From NCBI RefSeq assembly GCF_900177645.1, contig NZ_FXAO01000001.1, positions 310,001 through 374,000 on the forward strand: 64,000 nt of DNA, read 5' to 3'. Below the pieces are notes generated by a model that was not told the DNA's origin, searched no databases, and worked only from the letters and a program-made list of their open reading frames with translations. The translations under genes were made by a program, and so were the position numbers. Origin of the DNA: Arenibacter troitsensis (lineage in GTDB: Bacteria > Bacteroidota > Bacteroidia > Flavobacteriales > Flavobacteriaceae). Below are positions 36,511-46,649 of the stretch, piece by piece. Position 1 is the first letter of the stretch; each line of letters begins with the position of its first letter.

Positions 36511-36975
36511 GTGATTAATTTCATTGGAACATATGATTGTAAGGCCGATTCCAAGGGAAGGGTGATGCTTCCTGTGGCGCTTAAAAATCAAATGTCTCCC
36601 GTAATCAATGATGGTTTTGTGGTAAAACGTTCTGTTTTCCAACCTTGTTTGGAGTTGTATCCTATGGCGGAGTGGAATATTTTGATGCAGAAGATGAACA
36701 AAAAGAACCGGTTTAAGAAAAAGAACAACGATTTCATAAGGAGATTTTCGGCAGGAGTGAAGGTGGTGGAAATAGATGCTACCGGTAGGTTGTTGATTCC
36801 GAAAAACTTGGTGGATGTGGCAGGTATTACGAAAGAGGTGGTATTGAGTTCGGCAATCAATATTGTTGAGATTTGGGATAAGGACAACTATGAAAAGGTA
36901 TTGGAGGAAACAGCCGAGGACTTTGCAAGTTTGGCCGAGGAAGTAATGGGAGATGACGACGATGACTTATCATAG
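36511..36975 (+). CDS. mraZ: Transcriptional regulator MraZ
   Basis: DNA-binding repressor of the division and cell-wall cluster. The 154-residue protein contains two SpoVT/AbrB-like half-domains, each with the family motif: CKADSKGRVMLPVALK near residue 11 and EIDATGRLLIPKNLVD near residue 88. GTG start. It overlaps rsmH by 14 nt, so the two are translated together. Confidence 0.95.
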   Translation: MINFIGTYDCKADSKGRVMLPVALKNQMSPVINDGFVVKRSVFQPCLELYPMAEWNILMQKMNKKNRFKKKNNDFIRRFSAGVKVVEIDATGRLLIPKNLVDVAGITKEVVLSSAINIVEIWDKDNYEKVLEETAEDFASLAEEVMGDDDDDLS

Positions 36976-37858
36976 CCCGGTATTGCTGGCAGAGTCTGTT
37001 GATGGGCTCAATATAAGACCCGATGGAGTTTATGTGGACGTAACATTTGGAGGCGGCGGACATTCCAGGGAGATATTGAAGAGGTTAGGGGAAAATGGAA
37101 GGCTGTTGGCGTTTGATCAGGATGAGGATGCATTGGCTAATGCTATAGATGATGTGCGATTTCAGTTGATCAATGAGAATTTTAGATATATAAAGCAGTT
37201 TTTGAAGTTCTATGGAATAAGGAAGGTGGACGGGATCTTGGCCGATTTTGGAGTGTCTTCCCATCAATTCGATCAGGCCGAGAGGGGTTTTTCTACCCGT
37301 TTTGATGCTGATCTGGATATGCGAATGAGCAAAAAGAACCAGATTTCGGCTTTTGATGTGGTAAATGTATATGACTATGATGGTTTGAGGAGGGTTCTTT
37401 TTCAGTATGGTGACCTTAGGAACGCAAATGCCATAGCAAAAACAATTGTAGAGCAGCGTGAAAACGCGCCCATAAAAACCACCGATCAATTGAAGGAGGT
37501 TCTTGGTCAGTATCTGCCAAAACATAGGGAGCATAAGATTTTGGCTCAGATCTATCAGGCAATACGAATAGAAGTAAACCAAGAAATACAGGTGATAAAG
37601 GAATTCTTGGTGCAGGTGCCGGAATTGTTGAATGAAGGGGGGAGGTTGAGTGTTATTAGTTATCATTCCTTGGAGGACAGGCTGGTTAAGAGGTTTATTA
37701 GGGCCGGCCAGTTTGAAGGAGAGCCGGAAAAGGATTTTTATGGGAACATAGAAGTTCCAATGAAAAAGGTTGGCGGTTTAGTAGTCCCTTCCAAGGAGGA
37801 AATAAAGTTGAATAATAGGGCGCGAAGTGCCAAGCTTAGGATAGCCGAACGGGTTTGA
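36962..37858 (+). CDS. rsmH: 16S rRNA (cytosine(1402)-N(4))-methyltransferase
   Basis: The 298-residue SAM-dependent enzyme has YHSPVLLAESVDGL at the N-terminus, the SAM loop DVTFGGGGHSR, FDQDEDAL, GILADFGVSSHQFD and the C-terminal SYHSLEDRLVKRF motif. ATG 36962 begins exactly at the family N-terminus; ATG 36953 is also in frame. It is the second gene of the dcw cluster. Confidence 0.95.
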   Translation: MTYHSPVLLAESVDGLNIRPDGVYVDVTFGGGGHSREILKRLGENGRLLAFDQDEDALANAIDDVRFQLINENFRYIKQFLKFYGIRKVDGILADFGVSSHQFDQAERGFSTRFDADLDMRMSKKNQISAFDVVNVYDYDGLRRVLFQYGDLRNANAIAKTIVEQRENAPIKTTDQLKEVLGQYLPKHREHKILAQIYQAIRIEVNQEIQVIKEFLVQVPELLNEGGRLSVISYHSLEDRLVKRFIRAGQFEGEPEKDFYGNIEVPMKKVGGLVVPSKEEIKLNNRARSAKLRIAERV

Positions 37859-37901
37859 TGTTAAAGTGTAGGAATGTGAAATTGTCCAAGGTGGCACCTG
37901 T

Positions 37902-37938
37902 AATAATGAATTGGTATAATAATGAATTGGTATAATAA
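37902..37938. repeat. Short tandem repeat, 16-bp unit
   Basis: AATAATGAATTGGTAT is repeated twice (37902-37917 and 37918-37933) with five further bases of a third copy. It lies in the 107-nt gap between rsmH and ftsL, the only sizeable gap in the early part of the cluster. Confidence 0.85.
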
Positions 37939-37965
37939 GGTATACAGTTGGGTAATTTATAAGTA

Positions 37966-38286
37966 ATGAGAAAAGGGATATTGGACATATTAAAAGGAAA
38001 GTTTTTGGTGAGTGGTGGTGCTCCCAAAAACTGGATGTTTATCATTTATGTTTCCTTTTTGGCAACGGTTATGATTGCCAGTTCCCATAGTGCGGATGGA
38101 AAAGTCCATAAAATTGCAGCCCTGGATGAACAGGTCAAGGAGTTGAGGAGCGAGTTTGTGGATGTCCGTTCGGATATGCAGGAGCTTAAGTTGGAATCCA
38201 CTGTATTGAGAATTTTGGAGCAGGATGGTTTGTTTCCGTCCGAAACTCCGCCTAAAAAAATAAAAGTTAAAACCGAAACCGAATAA
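37966..38286 (+). CDS. ftsL: FtsL-like cell division protein
   Basis: The 106-residue protein has a short cytoplasmic start, one transmembrane segment (about residues 23-40, WMFIIYVSFLATVMIASS) and a periplasmic coiled coil (LDEQVKELRSEFVDVRSDMQ). Topology, size and position between rsmH and ftsI identify the FtsL-like protein of Bacteroidetes, which pairs with FtsQ to activate septal synthesis. Sequence similarity to proteobacterial FtsL is low. Confidence 0.85.
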   Translation: MRKGILDILKGKFLVSGGAPKNWMFIIYVSFLATVMIASSHSADGKVHKIAALDEQVKELRSEFVDVRSDMQELKLESTVLRILEQDGLFPSETPPKKIKVKTETE

Positions 38287-38288
38287 CA

Positions 38289-40295
38289 GTGCCTGTAACG
38301 GAAAAAAACATATTGACCAGATTATATATTGTGGCGGGATTCCTATTCCTGTTCGCAATTGCCGTTTTGGTCAAATTGGTCAGTATACAGATGGTGGAAG
38401 GCGAGAAGTATCGGAAACTTGCCATGGATCGTACTGAGAAAATGTTCACCATTGCCCCCAAGAGGGGTAATTTATATTCTGATGACGGCAGTTTGCTGGC
38501 AACCTCAGTTTCAAGGTATACGATTCGGTTTGATGCTGAAACGGTTGGGAAAAGGGATTTTGAGGATAATGTAAAGCCTTTGTCCGATGCCTTGGCGAAA
38601 TTGTTGGGCAATTCGTCCTCCCATTATCAGCAACTTTTGAGAAAGGCCAAGGTGAATAAAAATCGATACGCCTTGATTGCCAGAAATTTGGATTACTCGG
38701 ATTACGTGGCCGTAAAACAGTTTCCACTTTTTAACAAGGGCCCTTATAAAGGTGGTCTCATTATAGAACAAAAAATTGTTCGTGAACATCCTTTGGGGAA
38801 GATTGCTGAACGGAGCGTTGGTTATGAAAGGGTTGATGAGGACGGATACTATACTAGGGTTGGATTGGAAGGCGCCTTCGGACAATATCTTAGAGGGGTA
38901 GAAGGTAAGAGGTTAAAACAAAAAATTGCCAAAGGACAATGGAAGCCTATAGGTTGGGATAATATTGTGGAGCCCAAGGATGGCTATGATGTGGTTTCCA
39001 CTATCGATATCAATATTCAGGATATTGCGCATCATGCCTTATTGGGGCAATTGGAAAAATATAATGCGGAACACGGCTGTGTAATTGTAATGGAAACCAA
39101 GACCGGAGAGGTCAAGGCCATATCCAATTTGGGAAGGACCAGTGAAGGCAAGTATTATGAGCGACTAAATTATGCCATAGGGGAGTCTCATGAACCTGGG
39201 TCAACCTTTAAGCTAATGTCCATGGTCGTGGCCTTGGAAGATAAGGTTATAGATACCAATACGGTTATTGATACAGAAAAAGGAACTTATAAAGTATACA
39301 ATAGAACGGTAAGGGATTCCAAACACGGGGGCTATGGTAAAATAACCGCCGCCAAGGCATTTGAGGTTTCTTCCAATACGGCATTTGCCAAAATCATCAA
39401 TAACAATTATAAGGACAATCCGGAGAAATTTGTCAACCGTCTCATGAACATGAACCTTCATAGGGAATTGGGATTGCCGGTTAATGGGGAGGGTACCCCG
39501 GTAATCCGTTATCCTGGGGATAAAGGCTGGTCTGGGGTTTCCCTGGCGTGGATGTCCCATGGGTACGAAGTTTCGCTTACCCCATTGCAGACCCTCACTT
39601 TCTATAATGCTATTGCCAATGATGGGGAGATGTTAAAACCTAGGCTTATAAAGGCAGTGAAAGAGTGGGATAAAACTATTTTGAAATTTGAGAAGGAGGT
39701 CATTAATCCTTCTATCTGTTCCAAGGAAACAGCGCGCAAGGTACAGCAATTGTTAAAAGATGTTGTTGAGAAAAAGCACGGTACCGGGCATGGCTTGTAT
39801 TCGCCCAATTTTTCTATGGCGGGAAAAACAGGAACTACACAAAAGAATTATGTCTCCAAGGATCCTGAGGTGATGAAATACATTTCCACCTTTGCGGGTT
39901 ACTTTCCTGCAGACGACCCTAAATATTCCTGTATCGTGGTAATTCATGAACCGGACAAGAGTGTAGGGTACTATGGCGCCGATGTGTCGGGGCCCGTATT
40001 TAAATCCGTTGCCCAAAAAATATATGCAAGTTCTCCTTTGGTGGATGAGGTGGATGTTAATGATGTGGAGACCAAGAACTTGGAAGAGGATTATCAAAGA
40101 TACTTTGCGGCTTCCAATAAAAAATATAACCAAGTGCCCAATGTGGAAGGTATGAGTGGTATGGATGCGGTGTCGATCCTTGAAAATTTGGGGATCCAAG
40201 TAGAGGTGAAAGGGAATGGCAAGGTTAAGAAGCAGTCAATTGCTAAGGGAACGGACCTTAAAAAGGTCAATAAAATTGTATTGGTACTATCATGA
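38289..40295 (+). CDS. ftsI: Septal penicillin-binding protein (FtsI/PBP3) with PASTA domain
   Basis: Transpeptidase of the divisome. The 668-residue protein has one N-terminal membrane anchor (residues 12-32), a PBP dimerisation domain, and a transpeptidase domain with SxxK (Ser305-Thr-Phe-Lys308), SxN (Ser361-Ser-Asn363) and KTG (AGKTGTTQ). A C-terminal PASTA domain occupies the last about 55 residues (VPNVEGMSGMDAVSILENLG). PASTA on the septal PBP is usual for Bacteroidetes and absent from E. coli. GTG start 2 nt after ftsL. Confidence 0.95.
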   Translation: MPVTEKNILTRLYIVAGFLFLFAIAVLVKLVSIQMVEGEKYRKLAMDRTEKMFTIAPKRGNLYSDDGSLLATSVSRYTIRFDAETVGKRDFEDNVKPLSDALAKLLGNSSSHYQQLLRKAKVNKNRYALIARNLDYSDYVAVKQFPLFNKGPYKGGLIIEQKIVREHPLGKIAERSVGYERVDEDGYYTRVGLEGAFGQYLRGVEGKRLKQKIAKGQWKPIGWDNIVEPKDGYDVVSTIDINIQDIAHHALLGQLEKYNAEHGCVIVMETKTGEVKAISNLGRTSEGKYYERLNYAIGESHEPGSTFKLMSMVVALEDKVIDTNTVIDTEKGTYKVYNRTVRDSKHGGYGKITAAKAFEVSSNTAFAKIINNNYKDNPEKFVNRLMNMNLHRELGLPVNGEGTPVIRYPGDKGWSGVSLAWMSHGYEVSLTPLQTLTFYNAIANDGEMLKPRLIKAVKEWDKTILKFEKEVINPSICSKETARKVQQLLKDVVEKKHGTGHGLYSPNFSMAGKTGTTQKNYVSKDPEVMKYISTFAGYFPADDPKYSCIVVIHEPDKSVGYYGADVSGPVFKSVAQKIYASSPLVDEVDVNDVETKNLEEDYQRYFAASNKKYNQVPNVEGMSGMDAVSILENLGIQVEVKGNGKVKKQSIAKGTDLKKVNKIVLVLS

Positions 40296-41755
40296 AAACG
40301 CTTAAGGACATATTGTACGGGGTTGGTCTTTCTGCGGTGAGTGGATCTACTTCCATCATGGTGAACCATATATGTTTTGATTCCAGAAAGGTGGGCCAGG
40401 ATGATGTTTTTGTGGCTATAAAAGGTCTTGTTGCCGATGGGCATCAATTCATAGATAAGGCTATAGCTTCAGGAGCAAAATCCATAGTCTGTGAAGAGCT
40501 ACCCAAAAAGTTCGATAATGATATAACCTATGTGCAGGTGGATAATGGCAATAAAGCCTTGGCCATTATGGCGTCCAACTATTATGGTAATCCCTCTAAG
40601 AACCTAAGATTGGTGGGAGTGACCGGAACCAACGGAAAGACCACGGTTAGTAGCTTGCTCTATCAATTGTTTAAAAAAGCCGGATTTAAGGTAGGATTGA
40701 TATCTACCATAAAGATAATGGTGGATAATAAGGAATATGCCACCACCCATACCACTCCGGATGCCTTAACGATCAACAAGCACCTTCAGCTCATGAACGA
40801 TGAGGGGGTTGAGTATTGTTTTATGGAGGTCAGTTCGCATGGAATACATCAAAAGAGAACGGAAGGGTTGGTGTTTGAAGGCGCTATTTTTACCAATCTG
40901 TCCCACGATCATTTGGATTACCACAAAACTTTTGCGGAGTATAGGGATACTAAGAAGAGGTTGTTCGATCAGTTGTCCAAAAAGGCCTTTGCGCTTACCA
41001 ATATCGATGATAAGAACGGCTTGGTAATGTTGCAGAATACCAGTGCTAGGAAGTACACCTATGCCTTAAAATCCTATGCTAATTATAGGGCCCAAATATT
41101 GGAAAATCAATTCAACGGCCAATTGCTAAAGATGGATGACCATGAGGTTTGGTCCAAATTGATAGGGGATTTTAACGCCTATAATATGTTGGCAATTTAC
41201 GCCACTGCGGATTTATTGGGATTGGAAAAACTTGAAATTCTTCGTTTACTAAGTGAATTGGAAAATGTGGATGGAAGGTTTCAGTATTATATATCAAAAG
41301 AAAAAATTACAGCTATTGTTGATTATGCCCATACACCGGATGCCTTGAAAAATGTACTTGATACAATCAATACATTGAGGACTGGAAATGAAAATGTCAT
41401 CACCGTCGTGGGGTGTGGTGGTGACAGAGATAAGTCTAAGCGTCCGGTTATGGGTCATATCGCAACAGCATTGAGCAATAAAGTCATTTTCACTTCGGAT
41501 AACCCCAGGTCGGAGTCGCCCACTGTTATCATAGAGGAGATGGAAGCGGGTGTGGAAGCGCAAAATGCCAACAAAACATTGTCTATAGTAAACCGTAAGC
41601 AGGCCATTAAAACGGCTTGTCAATTGGCTGCTACCCATGATATTATACTGGTTGCGGGTAAAGGCCACGAAACCTATCAGGAAACTAATGGTGTTAGGGA
41701 GGATTTCGATGACTTTAAAATAGTGAAGGAGTTATTGGCCGACTTAAATAAATAG
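40292..41755 (+). CDS. murE: UDP-MurNAc-tripeptide synthetase MurE
   Basis: Adds the third residue to the peptidoglycan stem peptide. The 487-residue ligase has the P-loop GVTGTNGKTT and the catalytic Lys region. The specificity motif is DNPR (SDNPRSESP), the form found in meso-diaminopimelate-adding enzymes, so the cell wall is probably of the DAP type. It overlaps ftsI by 4 nt (ATGA). Confidence 0.96.
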   Translation: MKTLKDILYGVGLSAVSGSTSIMVNHICFDSRKVGQDDVFVAIKGLVADGHQFIDKAIASGAKSIVCEELPKKFDNDITYVQVDNGNKALAIMASNYYGNPSKNLRLVGVTGTNGKTTVSSLLYQLFKKAGFKVGLISTIKIMVDNKEYATTHTTPDALTINKHLQLMNDEGVEYCFMEVSSHGIHQKRTEGLVFEGAIFTNLSHDHLDYHKTFAEYRDTKKRLFDQLSKKAFALTNIDDKNGLVMLQNTSARKYTYALKSYANYRAQILENQFNGQLLKMDDHEVWSKLIGDFNAYNMLAIYATADLLGLEKLEILRLLSELENVDGRFQYYISKEKITAIVDYAHTPDALKNVLDTINTLRTGNENVITVVGCGGDRDKSKRPVMGHIATALSNKVIFTSDNPRSESPTVIIEEMEAGVEAQNANKTLSIVNRKQAIKTACQLAATHDIILVAGKGHETYQETNGVREDFDDFKIVKELLADLNK

Positions 41756-41807
41756 AGTTTTAGGTCGCCAAGATTAAAGAGAATAACAAAAAACAATAAA
41801 CCCAGGA

Positions 41808-43031
41808 ATGCTATACTATTTGTTCGAATATTTGGAAAAACACTATCAACTGCCAGGGGCGGGGCTTTTCCAATTTATCACATTTAGGGCGGCAATGGCG
41901 GTAATGCTTTCGTTGTTATTGGCCACGGTATATGGGAAAAGAATTATTAATTATTTGCGCCATAAGCAAATTGGGGAAACTGTGAGGGATCTTGGTCTTG
42001 AAGGTCAAAAACAAAAAGCGGGTACCCCAACCATGGGTGGGTTGATAATTATTATGTCCACCTTAATTCCAGTTTTGTTGTTTGCGCGCTTCTTGGATAA
42101 TATTTATGTAATCCTTTTGATAGTTACTACGGTTTGGATGGGGATCATAGGTTTTGTGGACGATTATATCAAAATTTTTAAAAAGGATAAAGAGGGTTTA
42201 AAAGGAAGGTTCAAGGTAATGGGCCAGGTAGTTTTGGGCTTGATGGTGGGGGCAACTTTGTATTTTCATCCGGAGGTGACCATGAAGGAGCATTCCAAAA
42301 CAGAAATTACCCAGGAGTATACCGTGCAGCAAGTACCTGGCAAGGAAATTAAATCTACCATGACCACCTTGCCATTTATTAAAAACAACGAGTTGGATTA
42401 TGCCCGTTTTATTACCTGGATGGGAGATGGGATGGAGAAATATGCTTGGTTGGTATTTATTCCCATAATTATAATTATTGTAACGGCGGTCTCCAATGGA
42501 GCAAATCTGACCGATGGTATAGATGGACTGGCTGCCGGGACTTCGGCAATAATTGTATTTACGCTAGGCATCTTTACCCTGGTTTCGGGTAACATCATTT
42601 TTTCGGATTATTTGGATATCATGTTTATTCCCAGGGTAGGGGAATTGGTGGTGTTTATTGCAGCCTTTGTGGGTGCCCTGGTTGGGTTTCTGTGGTACAA
42701 TGCCTATCCGGCCACTGTTTTTATGGGGGATACCGGAAGTTTGACCATTGGAGGAATAATAGCGGTTATAGCCATCATTATTCGCAAGGAATTACTAATA
42801 CCTGTTTTATGTGGAATTTTCTTTGCAGAGTCCATTTCCGTGATGTTGCAAGTGGGTTATTTCAAGTACACAAAAAAGAGATTTGGTGAGGGAAAAAGGA
42901 TTTTTCTAATGGCACCATTGCATCATCATTATCAGAAAAAGGGATACCACGAAAGTAAAATAGTGACTAGGTTCTGGGTTGTTGGAATTCTGTTGGCGGT
43001 AATAACCATTGTAACCTTAAAGGTGCGTTAG
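41808..43031 (+). CDS. mraY: Phospho-MurNAc-pentapeptide transferase
   Basis: Forms lipid I on undecaprenyl phosphate. The 407-residue membrane protein has about ten spans, the [10 protein letters not shown] segment, the FVDDYIKI Asp motif, [10 protein letters not shown] and the cytoplasmic [13 protein letters not shown] loop. It carries a roughly 60-residue non-membrane insertion (about residues 160-205, including a charged [20 protein letters not shown] stretch) that is longer than in E. coli and typical of Bacteroidetes. Confidence 0.96.
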   Translation: MLYYLFEYLEKHYQLPGAGLFQFITFRAAMAVMLSLLLATVYGKRIINYLRHKQIGETVRDLGLEGQKQKAGTPTMGGLIIIMSTLIPVLLFARFLDNIYVILLIVTTVWMGIIGFVDDYIKIFKKDKEGLKGRFKVMGQVVLGLMVGATLYFHPEVTMKEHSKTEITQEYTVQQVPGKEIKSTMTTLPFIKNNELDYARFITWMGDGMEKYAWLVFIPIIIIIVTAVSNGANLTDGIDGLAAGTSAIIVFTLGIFTLVSGNIIFSDYLDIMFIPRVGELVVFIAAFVGALVGFLWYNAYPATVFMGDTGSLTIGGIIAVIAIIIRKELLIPVLCGIFFAESISVMLQVGYFKYTKKRFGEGKRIFLMAPLHHHYQKKGYHESKIVTRFWVVGILLAVITIVTLKVR

Positions 43032-43032
43032 A

Positions 43033-44367
43033 ATGGAGCGTTTGGTTGTTTTGGGAGGCGGAGAAAGTGGCGTTGGAACGGCTATTTTGGGTCAAAAGGA
43101 AGGTTTTGAAGTTTTTGTCTCCGATAAGGGGATTATAAAAGAGGAATATAAAAAAGTTCTTGAACATTTTGAAATAGATTGGGAAGAACGGCAACACACT
43201 GAAGAAAAGATTTTGAATGCCGATCTGGTCATGAAAAGTCCAGGTATCCCGGATAAGGTTCCTGTGGTAGTTAAGCTTAAGGAGAAGGGGGTTCCTATTA
43301 TATCGGAAATCGAGTTTGCCTCACGGTATACCAAGGCGACCATTATAGGGATTACCGGAAGTAACGGAAAGACCACTACCACCATGCTAACGAACCACAT
43401 TTTAAAAGAAGGCGGGTTACACGTAGGGATGGCAGGGAATATTGGGGATAGTTATGCCAAAATGGTGGCAGAAAAGGACTTTGATTTTTATGTTTTGGAG
43501 ATAAGTAGTTTTCAATTGGACGGGATAGTGGATTTTAAACCACACATAGCCATCCTTACCAATATTACTCCAGATCATTTGGATAGGTATGAGTACAAAT
43601 TTGAGAATTACATAGCCTCCAAATTTCGAATTGCAAAAAACCAGACAAAGGAGGATTATTTAATATATGATGCCGATGATGAAGTAATAGTCCAGTGGTT
43701 GCAAAAGAACCCGGTCCAATCAAAATTATTGCCCTTTTCCATTAATAGGAAATTGGATGAAGGGGCATATTTAGAGAATGATAAAATAATTATTAAGACA
43801 CAAAATAACACTATAGAGATGGGTACAGACGCTTTGGCTTTGGAAGGAAAACACAATGTAAAGAATACCATGGCTGCCACTACGGCCGCTAAACTAATTA
43901 GTATTAGAAAGGAGACTATACGCAGAAGTATAGAAAATTTTCAGGGAGCAGAGCATAGGTTGGAAAAAGTACTTAAAATTCATCATGTTCAGTATGTAAA
44001 CGATTCCAAAGCTACCAATGTAAATGCTACCTACTATGCCTTGGACAGCATGAAAACACCAACGGTGTGGATTGTAGGAGGGGTGGATAAAGGAAACGAT
44101 TACAAGGAATTAATGCCTTTGGTGCGCGAAAAAGTAAAGGCTATAATATGTTTGGGTACGGATAATTCCAAAATAAAGGATGCCTTTGGCAATGTGGTGG
44201 ACCTGGTAGTAGAAACATTTGCTATGGACGAGGCCGTAAAAGTTGCCTATAAGATAGCGGAACGTGGGGATACTGTATTGTTGTCCCCGGCCTGTGCCAG
44301 TTTCGACTTGTTCAAGAATTATGAAGATAGGGGAAAGCAATTTAAGGAAGCAGTAAAAAAATTATAA
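43033..44367 (+). CDS. murD: UDP-MurNAc-L-alanine:D-glutamate ligase
   Basis: Adds D-Glu to the stem peptide. The 444-residue ligase has an N-terminal Rossmann motif (VLGGGESGVGTA), P-loop GITGSNGKTTT, and the C-terminal domain motif VNDSKATNVNATYYAL. The start lies 1 nt after mraY. Length and motifs are normal. Confidence 0.96.
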   Translation: MERLVVLGGGESGVGTAILGQKEGFEVFVSDKGIIKEEYKKVLEHFEIDWEERQHTEEKILNADLVMKSPGIPDKVPVVVKLKEKGVPIISEIEFASRYTKATIIGITGSNGKTTTTMLTNHILKEGGLHVGMAGNIGDSYAKMVAEKDFDFYVLEISSFQLDGIVDFKPHIAILTNITPDHLDRYEYKFENYIASKFRIAKNQTKEDYLIYDADDEVIVQWLQKNPVQSKLLPFSINRKLDEGAYLENDKIIIKTQNNTIEMGTDALALEGKHNVKNTMAATTAAKLISIRKETIRRSIENFQGAEHRLEKVLKIHHVQYVNDSKATNVNATYYALDSMKTPTVWIVGGVDKGNDYKELMPLVREKVKAIICLGTDNSKIKDAFGNVVDLVVETFAMDEAVKVAYKIAERGDTVLLSPACASFDLFKNYEDRGKQFKEAVKKL

Positions 44368-44370
44368 AGA

Positions 44371-45564
44371 GTGTTCGGATTTTTAAACAAAATTAATGGA
44401 GATAAAGCTATTTGGGCAGTGGTGGCCCTTTTGGCCTTATTTTCGTTTTTACCTGTTTATAGTGCCAGTAGTAACTTGGTGTACGTGGTGGGCAATGGTA
44501 CCACCATTGGTTATCTGGTAAAGCATGCCATACTTCTCTTAATGGGGTTTGGTATAATTTATGGGGTGCACCGTATTCCCACACACTTTTTTAAAGGTTT
44601 GTCCTTGATTGCAATGCCGGTGGTATTGCTTTTGTTACTTTATACGTTGGCACAGGGCCAGGTTATAGATGGTGCCAATGCAAGTAGGTGGATCCGTATT
44701 CCCATAGTTGGTTTTACATTTCAGACTTCCAACCTGGCTGCGGTGGTACTAATGATTTATGTAGCTAGGTATTTAACAAAAATAAAGGATAAGACCATAA
44801 CTTTTAAAGAGAGTATTCTTCCTCTTTGGTTACCAGTTTTTTTGGTAATAGTGTTAATACTGCCTGCCAATTTTTCAACGGCCGCCATTATATTTTCCAT
44901 GGTGCTGCTATTGTGTTTTATAGGGGGGTATCCCTTTAAGTACCTGTTGGGAATAGTTGGTGCGGGAATATTGAGCCTAACACTGTTTATTTTGACGGCG
45001 AAGGCGGTGCCCGACTTATTTCCGAATAGGGTAGATACTTGGATGAGCAGAATTGAAAGCTTCTCCAATCCTGAAGATACGGAGGCCGATTATCAAATAG
45101 AGAAGGCGAAAATTGCCATTGCAACAGGAGGAATAGTGGGTAATGGAGCAGGAAAGAGCGTAATGAAGAATTTTTTGCCACAGAGTTCTTCAGATTTTAT
45201 TTACGCCATTATTGTTGAGGAGTATGGACTGTTGGGGGGATTTGTATTGATGTTCTTCTACTTGTTGTTGCTTTTTAGGATCGTGGTAGTGGCAAATAGT
45301 AATGAAACCGTATTTGGAAAACTTTTGGTTTTGGGAGTTGGTCTTCCTATAGTTTTTCAGGCATTGATCAATATGGCGGTGGCCGTGGAACTTTTCCCAG
45401 TTACCGGTCAGACCTTGCCTTTAATTAGTAGTGGTGGAACCTCAAGTTGGATGACCTGTTTGGCCATAGGGATTATTCTTAGTGCAAGCAATAAACATGT
45501 TCAAACCGAATCGGAGGAAATAGATGAGACCAACCCTTTAGAAGTGTTAAGTGGGCAGTTATAG
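44371..45564 (+). CDS. ftsW: Septal peptidoglycan polymerase FtsW
   Basis: SEDS-family glycosyltransferase working with FtsI. The 397-residue protein has about ten membrane spans and the conserved loops [30 protein letters not shown] and [25 protein letters not shown] start 3 nt after murD. It overlaps murG by 14 nt. Confidence 0.95.
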   Translation: MFGFLNKINGDKAIWAVVALLALFSFLPVYSASSNLVYVVGNGTTIGYLVKHAILLLMGFGIIYGVHRIPTHFFKGLSLIAMPVVLLLLLYTLAQGQVIDGANASRWIRIPIVGFTFQTSNLAAVVLMIYVARYLTKIKDKTITFKESILPLWLPVFLVIVLILPANFSTAAIIFSMVLLLCFIGGYPFKYLLGIVGAGILSLTLFILTAKAVPDLFPNRVDTWMSRIESFSNPEDTEADYQIEKAKIAIATGGIVGNGAGKSVMKNFLPQSSSDFIYAIIVEEYGLLGGFVLMFFYLLLLFRIVVVANSNETVFGKLLVLGVGLPIVFQALINMAVAVELFPVTGQTLPLISSGGTSSWMTCLAIGIILSASNKHVQTESEEIDETNPLEVLSGQL

Positions 45565-46645
45565 ATTTATATTATCTGGGGGAGGCACGGGCGGACATAT
45601 TTATCCTGCCATTGCTATTGCAAATGAGTTAAAAGTAAGGTATCCCGATGCTGAATTTTTGTTCGTAGGGGCAAAAGATAGAATGGAGATGGAAAAGGTA
45701 CCCCAGGCAGGGTACAAAATTGAAGGTTTGTGGATAAGTGGGTTGCAAAGGAAGCTCACTTTGAAAAATTTAATGTTTCCTTTTAAAGTGATAAGTAGTT
45801 TGATGAAATCAGCAAGCATAGTGAGAAACTTTAAACCCCATGCCGTTGTGGGTACCGGTGGCTTTGCCAGTGGTCCCCTATTAAAAGTGGCATCGGGAAA
45901 GGGGATCCCATGTGTGTTGCAGGAACAAAATTCCTATGCTGGCATCACCAATAAATTATTGGCGAACAAAGTGGCCAAAATATGTGTGGCCTATGATGGC
46001 ATGGAGAAATTTTTTCCTAAGGATAAAATTGTAAAGACGGGTAATCCTGTACGTGGGGATTTGGTGTCATTGGTGGAGAATAAAGTAGAGGCGTTGAGCT
46101 TCTTTGGTTTACAGGCGGATAAAACCACATTGCTTGTCCTGGGCGGTAGTCTTGGGGCAAGACGTGTAAATGTTCTTATTGAACAGAGTTTGCCTTTGTT
46201 CAAGGAACAAGGAATTCAGGTAATATGGCAAAGTGGTAAGCTGTATTATGAGGAATATAAAAAATATGAAAGCGGGGATGTCAAGGTAGTGGCATTTTTG
46301 AATAGGATGGATTTGGCCTATGGGGCTGCAGATATTATTATTTCCAGAGCGGGAGCAGGTTCCGTTTCTGAGCTGTGCATTGTGGGCAGACCGGTAATTT
46401 TTATTCCTTCCCCAAACGTGGCGGAGGACCATCAAACAAAAAACGCCCAATCCTTAGTGGAAAAGGATGCCGCTATTATGGTACGGGAAACAGAATTGGA
46501 TGAAAAATTCGAGACAGTGTTTTTGGAATTGATCCGTAATATGGACTTGAGGGGGAAGTTGGGAGCCAATATCAAGAATTTGGCCATGCCCAACGCTACC
46601 AAGGAGATCGTAAATGAAATAGAAAAATTATTAGTGCAACAATAA
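45551..46645 (+). CDS. murG: UDP-GlcNAc:lipid I N-acetylglucosaminyltransferase
   Basis: Converts lipid I to lipid II at the inner face of the membrane. The 364-residue GT-B enzyme has the first glycine loop [21 protein letters not shown], and the UDP-binding [10 protein letters not shown] and [12 protein letters not shown] segments. GTG start lies inside ftsW, implying coupled translation. Confidence 0.96.
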   Translation: MGSYRFILSGGGTGGHIYPAIAIANELKVRYPDAEFLFVGAKDRMEMEKVPQAGYKIEGLWISGLQRKLTLKNLMFPFKVISSLMKSASIVRNFKPHAVVGTGGFASGPLLKVASGKGIPCVLQEQNSYAGITNKLLANKVAKICVAYDGMEKFFPKDKIVKTGNPVRGDLVSLVENKVEALSFFGLQADKTTLLVLGGSLGARRVNVLIEQSLPLFKEQGIQVIWQSGKLYYEEYKKYESGDVKVVAFLNRMDLAYGAADIIISRAGAGSVSELCIVGRPVIFIPSPNVAEDHQTKNAQSLVEKDAAIMVRETELDEKFETVFLELIRNMDLRGKLGANIKNLAMPNATKEIVNEIEKLLVQQ

Positions 46646-46649
46646 GAAA

